64,000 bases of DNA from the NCBI GenBank assembly GCA_038025085.1, contig CM076140.1, positions 18,226,001 to 18,290,000 of the forward strand, in the 5' to 3' direction. Shown in pieces: positions 58,201 through 64,000 of the stretch. The translations under genes and the position numbers were made by a program. This DNA comes from Tetragonia tetragonoides (taxonomy: Eukaryota > Streptophyta > Magnoliopsida > Caryophyllales > Aizoaceae). Positions within the stretch are counted from its first letter, which is position 1. Every line of letters starts with the position of its first letter. The notes under the pieces are model-generated. The model saw only the letters and a program-made list of their open reading frames with translations. It was not told the origin of the DNA and did no database searches.

Positions 58201-58500
58201 ATCCCCATACTCTCTATGTCTTCCTATTTGGGTGAACTAACATGTAGGTTACAAAGCAAAGCACAAACATTTATTCAGCAAAGCAAGGCATGGGAGTGAC
58301 GCAAAGCTCTTCGACGTCTGGACTATCGCAAATAGCACAGCGTCTGCATTCGCAAAGCAGGTAACCCTGACCACAGGCGTTCAGGATTTACTTTTATCGC
58401 ATCTTTTTCTAACATAAAGCATTTTCAAAGCATTGCAGGCATTTTTTTGGCAAATACTTTGACCGTCGCTTTTCCAAAGCTCGGCCAAAGTGGGGGCTTC
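58201..58500 (+). other. 3' untranslated region and polypurine tract of element C
   Basis: Contains AGCAAAGC-type words and ends with AAAGTGGGGGCTTC at 58487-58500, immediately before the LTR. Confidence 0.7.
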
Positions 58501-59808
58501 TGTAGACACCCAAATGTGTCCCCCCTTGCGTAGCGCCCAATGATGATAACCTATAATCATGTTAAAGAAACGAATTGCATTGCTCGAAGTATTTATGCTC
58601 ATTTAAAACCCCTTTATTTATCCTCACTAAGGATCTCATTAATTTCCTTATCCAAAAATAGCCCATTTCATAAGCTTTCCAATGCCATCTCATTTGTCCC
58701 AATCGGACACCGCAGTCAAAAGTTATGGTTTAATGAAGATATGGGCTAAAAATGATGTTCTCATACCCGCATATCACGGTTCAAGATAGATTTTTAGCCA
58801 TGAAAGGATTAATTGGATTATTAGCCCACATGGCTTGTATTCCCCTTTGAATTAGCTTTCCAATGATGTATTATTATGGGGCAAAATCCCATTTGAAATG
58901 AAAGAGATATGATCCGATGATTGATTGATGCACTGAAACGGACATCTCTCTAGTGTTTGGGCCATAAGTCATAGGATACTTGTTCTATATTAGCCCACAA
59001 TATTTCAAAAGAAATCCCTTTGAATAAGGAATCTAACGCACCAAGAATCAGGCCAATCAGAGCTCAAACGAGCTCTCCAGCGGCATTTTCGTGGGAGCGA
59101 AGGTCGTGAAACGGGCCGCTGGGCCTAGCGGCATGCCGCTGAGCCCCAGCGTCGTGCCGCCAGAGCTCATGCGGCACTTTCGGGGCCGCTGAGCCCCCAG
59201 TCCACGGGCCGCTAGGCACCATTTTTGGCCCGAAAACCCTAATTTCCTATTTTCTTCTGCCTAATCCCTATAAATACCCCTCTAAACTCCCTTTTACGAG
59301 GCAAACACTCATTATTACGGGATTTTCACCCATTAAACCCAAGAAAACCCTAATCTCTCTCTCTCTCCTCTCTCTTCCATACAACCCTAATCAAATAATA
59401 CAAACTTTCTTCAAGCCTCATTCAAAAGCAACTTCATACACAAGAGTAAATCAAATACAAGAGCAAAGCAAATACAAGAGCAATCGACATTCAGTTTTAG
59501 TGCAACAAAAGGTTAGCCTGAGGACAATTTTCTCAATCTTTCAAAACTCTTTTTTAAATCATGTTTTACATTGATTATGATTATGGTTGAATAGAATGTT
59601 TTGATTATTTTAATTGCTTTAATTATTCTAGCATGCTTTGATAATTTATTATTAATCATATTCATGCGTAGATAACTGATTTGCATGTTTAAATTAGTTT
59701 AATGCATGTTTAGTATAAATATTGCATCTTTGTATGATTAGCATATTTAATTAGCATATTAGCATATAATTAGGGGTTTTGCATATACTTAGCCCTAGAC
59801 TGCATATT
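58501..59808 (+). repeat. 3' LTR of element C (3' part cut off)
   Basis: Starts TGTAGACACCCAAATGTGTCC. It has a dense GC block (59095-59215) with CCGCTGGGCC, CCTAGCGGC and CATGCCGCTGAG, then a TATA box at 59269-59276. It breaks at 59808, where LTR D begins; the lost part is represented in the 5' LTR after about 51950. Confidence 0.85.
59269..59276 (+). promoter_or_regulatory. TATA box of the element C LTR
   Basis: TATAAATA in CCCTATAAATACCCC, after the GC block; probable LTR promoter. Confidence 0.65.
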
Positions 59809-60308
59809 TGTAGACACCCTAATCGGTTCTCATCCCCTGACACCGCAAAGCCCGATAATGATGGTAATGGAATAACATGGACATAAGTAGAAAAGGACAT
59901 TGCTCGAAAATCTAGACCAAATTCCTTGAAACCTCAGTCTTTGGATAGCCCTTGTTATAAGGATTCCAACACCTTTGACAATATCTCAATCAGGTTCCCG
60001 GATTAAGAGATATCGCGTCTCGAAGATTTGTGTCAAAAACCGCTCAATCCCGACCCCCTAGGTCAGCCAAGGGCAATTTCGTAATGTACTGAGCACAGAA
60101 AGTCAAAAAAACCCTAGTCACGCGCGCACCTCCTGGTCGAGCGGCTGACGCTGTCAGCCCGATGGCACACGCGCGACAGCGGAAGCCCTCAGGGTAGCCG
60201 GTGGGCCTAGCTGCAGCCGCTGAGCCTCAGCTACCTTCTGGTTGGCCGCTGGGCCGAGTTTCGGTGCCGGGTTTGCTGCCCTAGGCCCCTAATTCCATCC
60301 CCTAAGTC

Positions 60309-60316
60309 TATAAATA
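60309..60316 (+). promoter_or_regulatory. TATA box of LTR D
   Basis: TATAAATA in GTCTATAAATACTCC. The LINE inserted about 540 bp downstream, within the transcribed part of the LTR. Confidence 0.65.
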
Positions 60317-60855
60317 CTCCCCTTCATCCTCTTTTGAGAGAGGTTGGTCAGTTTATAAATTTGAGTGCAATTTGAGAGCACAAATACCCCAAATCATAGA
60401 GAATTCAGAATTTGAAGACTCAAGCAAGCCATTGCACCCAACCTAGCACCCAAGATTGAAGAGCAATTCCAATTCTACTAGTCTTGTTCGAATAGAACGT
60501 CCAGGTTAATCATCATGAGGGCCTAAATCTCTTATTAAACTTCTTCTTTTATTATTTATGATCATGTTTTAGTTAGCTTTTGATTGTGGTTGAATAATTA
60601 TTTATGCTTTGACTCTTGGAAATAATTATGCATGTTAGTTTAATTTACTTTTTATTAGTTTATGCAAGTTTGCAACTTTTTATTGTTTATGCATGCATGT
60701 AGCAACCTCCTAGGTTTATCTTGGCATAAAGTTAATATTTTTGCATTGTTCTTCTATTGAAGTTACTAACAAATTTAGTCATATGCATATGCAATGCTTG
60801 GCGTGTTTAGCAAAGTGTGGTAGGTTGGAGCGTTAAATTATTGCTCTTATCTCTT

Positions 60856-62840
60856 TTTTTTTTCTTTTTTTTTTTCCTTTTTTTTTGACCGCAGTATCGA
60901 AACTAGTACAAGATATTAAGAAGGAATACCACGTTTGCTAGCCTTAGTGGCTTGAACATGGGTTTCCTTAACAAAGAGCCTAGGGCAATAAGATAAGCAA
61001 ATACAATGAAAATAAGGCAGGATATCAGTGATAGTAGAAAAATAGTGGGCAAGAGCTGCATCCCTTTGTTGAAAGCCTAGAAGTTGATTCACAAAGATAA
61101 ACACTCAGACCAAATGCGGATGTGGAACCAATTTTCTTTTCTTGCCTCCTCGAGCCCAATAAATATCGCCTCCGCTTCAGCTTGAATTGGAGACACTGCA
61201 AGAAAAGAGCTGCTCCCTGCCAAGAAGAAACCGGTATCCTGGGATTTAGCCACCCAGCCAGCTCTCGCTCTAAGCTAGCGTCGTTCCCAGGCTCCATCAA
61301 CGACAATATCCATGGGTAAGCAGTTTGAATTCCACCCAACCATAAAACTTCATTCTTCACCCATAGAATCCCAATTTGTTTGCTCATGCAAAGGGCTAGG
61401 ATGTCCCTTTCTTGTAGGTCGCACTAACAACTCTTCATGATAAAGTGCTTCCCACCTTATCAGAGTTCCATTTGGGCACAAAACTTGATTCCTAAAAACG
61501 ACTTCAGTACTGGTGCACCAGATAGCCCATAAACCCGCAATAAAGTATCGAAGTGAATCAAACTCCTTATCTCGAGCTTTATAGAAGAAGTTAAACCAGT
61601 TTGCACACCATTTCTCAAAGCAAGGGAGCTGATTAAATGGTCGTAGACCCAGTCTAGAAGAGCTCCAAAGTCGTTGCGTGAGAGGACAATCACGAAACAA
61701 AAGTTCTCTAGTTTCAATAACATTACATGCACCAGACAACATGCAAACCTTGCAAAACCCATCAGTACTAATGTTTCGATGAACAAGAGAAGCACCAATA
61801 GGCAAAGCTCTATGAAATAATTTCCAGAATTTTTTTCTTCCATTTGGGACTTAAGTTTAAAGCCCAGAATTTCCCCCACTGAAATCTTGCGAATTTAATA
61901 TGAAAGCTTGTCTCAGGTCCTTCACTCGACAAGATAACCCCTGCATAGCCAGTCTTAACCGAGTACTGGCCATGTTTTGTTTTGGACCAAATTATGGCAT
62001 CGTCACACGGGCATCTATGCAATTTAATAGCTATGATCCGCTTTTTCCATTCAAAAGAGAAGAGACTGCGAATGTAAGAGACCTTCCAACCATGATTCTC
62101 ATCAATAAGATCCTTCACCAAATTAGGAAGAGGGAGAGAGCTGACTGACCGTGGAGGCGTCTCCCTTGACCCCAAGGTTGTTCCCAAACCTTGATTTTTT
62201 TACCATCACCCACCAACCAAGAACAACCTATTTGGAGAAGATCGAAACCCCAATTTAAGCTCCTCCAACCCCATGTTGCATTGGAAGCAACAATAGAAGG
62301 TTTGAATAAATAAAATCATCCCCAATATTGTAGCGAGCCCTATAGATTCTGGCAAATAGAGAGTTGGGCTGAGAGATGATGCACCAGGCTTGTCTTGCAA
62401 GTAGAGCTTGGTTAAAGGATTTAGAGTCTAGAATGCCCAAGCCCCCACAACCCTTGAGGAGAACTATATGATCCCACTTTCTCCAATAAATGGGCTTCTT
62501 GGTATTAGAATTCGACCACCAAAAATGCGCAATTAAAGCATTAATCTCACAAAGAATGGAACTCGGGATACGGAAAACAGACATCACATACATGGAAAGT
62601 GTGGAAAGCACAACCGAGATAAGGGTGCTTACTAGCTGGAGAGAGAAAAACACTATTCCAAGAGTGAAGTCTTTGTCCAACCTTATCCACAAGGGTACTA
62701 AAAATGCCTTTTTTGGTAGAGCCGAAATCAGCAGGGATAGCCAAATAATTTCCGAATTTCAGGGTTATATACATCTTAAAAATCTTTTTAACAATCCTTC
62801 GGAAGCGTATCGACGTATTTGGACTAACCACCACATGAGA
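60856..62840 (-). mobile_element. 5'-truncated L1-type LINE in LTR D
   Basis: 1985 bp on the minus strand. The tail end is a long T-rich run on the plus strand (60856-60888), and a 10-bp repeat CTTATCTCTT (60846-60855 and 62841-62850) marks the target. The 5' end is truncated within RT, as usual for LINEs copied by target-primed reverse transcription. Confidence 0.88.
60916..62840 (-). pseudogene. LINE ORF2 fragment: RT end, zf-RVT, RNase H
   Basis: In order on the minus strand: the end of RT (FGNYLAIPADFGSTKKGIF, LVDKVGQRLHSWN); the connecting region AMSVFRIP-like (YVMSVFRIPSSILCEINALI), AHFWWSNSNTKKPIYWRKWD, GGLGILDSKSFNQALLARQA; a zinc-binding zf-RVT region (PCDDAIIWSKTKHGQYSVKT and CKVCMLSG); then an RNase H domain with the QAEAEAIYWA segment, ending at a stop at 60916. 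Several frame changes separate the parts, and endonuclease and catalytic RT are absent. Plant L1 elements with a C-terminal RNase H are a known subgroup. Confidence 0.85.
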
Positions 62841-63309
62841 CTTATCTCTTGTTTGTGTTTTATAAATAGTATGCATGCAAATTGGAGATGAATCGTGCAA
62901 AGTGATAACGGTAGGTAACTTGGTTGTCTTTAACCCGCCTAGTTAATTTTAGGATCTTGGACGACAAGATTTGTATGGAACCATATAGCATAAATAAATA
63001 CTTGACATGGATAGGCTTAGTAGAAGCCGTTAATTCGGGCGATTTATATGAGATTCGTTTTGTTTATTTCGTACCTAACCCCCGAACTCAATATTTAGCC
63101 CCTTGGGTAGGAGTCAATTCCAAATCGAAATTGGGTGCACTTTTTTATGGTTTCCAATTGTTTCTTTAAAAATTGGTGGCGGTTTCATTGCTTGCAATTT
63201 GTTATTCCCCATTATAATTAAATTTAAATTGCATATGACGTATTATTTAAGAACCATTAATTCCAACTAAAATATTTCGATTAGCACCGGAAGGCGAGGG
63301 TTCTTACAG

Positions 63310-63327
63310 TGGCGACTTCACTGGGGA
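63310..63327 (+). promoter_or_regulatory. tRNA-Arg primer-binding site, element D
   Basis: TGGCGACTTCACTGGGGA one base after the end of LTR D. Confidence 0.88.
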
Positions 63328-64000
63328 TAATTAACAAGAGGGTGTAATTCGAAGACCTATCCATGTTAATAATTTATTTTAGCTATTTGGTTCAATTACT
63401 ACCGTATGTGTTTATATTCTTCGCATTGCATCCATATCATTCATATTGCATGTGTTATCATCGCAAGATGTCGAAAGACATCACCACACCCTAAACAGGA
63501 ACTACCCTTTGGAGCATTGTCTATGACTTAGGCCGGTGACCCACTAGGTCTGAATTACCTTTGTACATAGTCGTGTTCCACCCCATGGCATTTACATGTC
63601 TCCATTCGAGATATGTAAAACGGTACGTTTAGTTTTACTATGCATCCCATAGATGACGAAACGCATCCGGTCGTGGGTTACCTTATCCAACCATAGATTG
63701 TGTCAAGCTATTGCATCTAGTCCCATAGTCCATATCAAGGTGATAATTGACTTACTTGCCATATTTTGATTGATTGTTTCCTTGCTATGTGATTAGTTTC
63801 CATAGAATATTAGGACTAGATCCCCCCTTAGGATTTTCTTGAGTCTGGTTTTGGGAAGGATTCCCGTTTTTGTTTGCTTGTGCATTTGTCAAGTTTACAA
63901 ATAGAGTCTAGGATCTTTTCTTTTTAGGAAATAGAATCCATGTATGACTCCGACGATGCTAGTGACCATATTAGGGAGATGTTCTTTTCCATATGAATTA
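63328..64000 (+). mobile_element. Leader of Tat-type element D, continuing off the window
   Basis: Highly similar to 52554-53210 of element C (GGTGACCCACTAGGTC, AACGCATCCGGTCGTGGGTT). Gag is expected about 1 kb further right by comparison with C. Confidence 0.85.

Larger units (their letters stand above)
51491..59808 (+). mobile_element. Gag-only Tat-type retrotransposon C (TR-GAG-like)
   Basis: 5'-truncated 5' LTR (51491-52534), primer site, 1.8-kb leader, gag (54324-55442), about 3 kb without any pol, a 38-bp tandem array, a polypurine tract and a 3' LTR (58501-59808, cut by element D). There is no protease, RT, RNase H or integrase. This fits the terminal-repeat-with-gag (TR-GAG) class of non-autonomous elements that depend on partner elements. 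Both LTRs share the CCTAATCTCTCTC..GCATATAATTAGGGG segments. Confidence 0.8.
59809..63308 (+). repeat. LTR D (5' LTR), interrupted by a LINE
   Basis: TGTAGACACCCTAATCGGTT...TTCTTACA, about 1505 bp once the LINE and one target repeat are subtracted. GC block at 60120-60280 (GAGCGGCTGACG, AGCCGCTGAGCC, GGCCGCTGGGCC) and TATA box at 60309-60316. Downstream parts resemble the element C LTR (TTGAAGTTACTAAC, GATCTTGGAC, AATTGGTGGCGG). Because it is followed by a primer site and leader, it is the 5' LTR of an element that continues outside the window. It inserted into the 3' LTR of C. Confidence 0.85.

Overview
The window is repeat-rich plant nuclear DNA, almost certainly from a eudicot. The reasons are a first exon of tubulin-folding cofactor E with plant-type splice signals, plant LTR retrotransposon lineages with their tRNA primer sites, plant-type L1 LINEs with an RNase H domain, Stowaway MITEs, Mutator-like elements, Helitron ends and an endogenous caulimovirid. 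I cannot name the species. All assignments come from reading the sequence; no database search was run.

Layout. 1-3.96 kb: start of a cofactor E gene on the minus strand (exon 1 at 3652-3961), with decayed LINE pieces in what is probably its first intron. 4.1-6.2 kb: two Mutator-like elements of about 1.02 kb, 29 bp apart, each with a 9-bp target duplication; the first is a Pack-MULE candidate. 6.2-14 kb: MITEs, a SINE, an array of a roughly 300-400 bp unit, TA microsatellites and three Helitron-type 3' ends, one carrying a 5'-truncated LINE. 14-20.6 kb: exon-like pieces of unidentified genes, a CACTA-type terminus and short repeats. 20.6-26.5 kb: a structurally intact Ty3/gypsy element resembling the CRM lineage, minus strand, with apparently identical LTRs and one full gag-pol frame. 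26.9-27.6 kb: tRNA-like pieces and a Tat-type LTR fragment. 27.8-35.2 kb: an almost genome-length florendovirus-like endogenous pararetrovirus, broken by stops and frame changes, lying exactly between two (TA)n tracts. 35.3-42.6 kb: copies of the 8-11 kb repeat in opposite orientation, two further MULEs and an unidentified exon. 42.6-64 kb: a nested pile of Tat/Ogre-type LTR retrotransposons (A, B, C, D) sharing a tRNA-Arg primer site, with an antisense plant-mobile-domain gene, a gag-only (TR-GAG-like) element C with a 38-bp satellite-like array, and a LINE inside the LTR of D.

How it fits together: almost nothing here is host gene. The cofactor E exon is the only confident cellular coding sequence. 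The rest is successive insertions: LINE into D, D into the 3' LTR of C, B into the 5' LTR of C, A into the antisense gene of B, the virus into TA repeats next to a Tat LTR fragment. The most intact element is the gypsy element at 20643-26457. The most unusual are the virus with its second ORF of unknown function, the antisense mobile-domain gene, and the palindrome upstream of the Tat LTR promoters.
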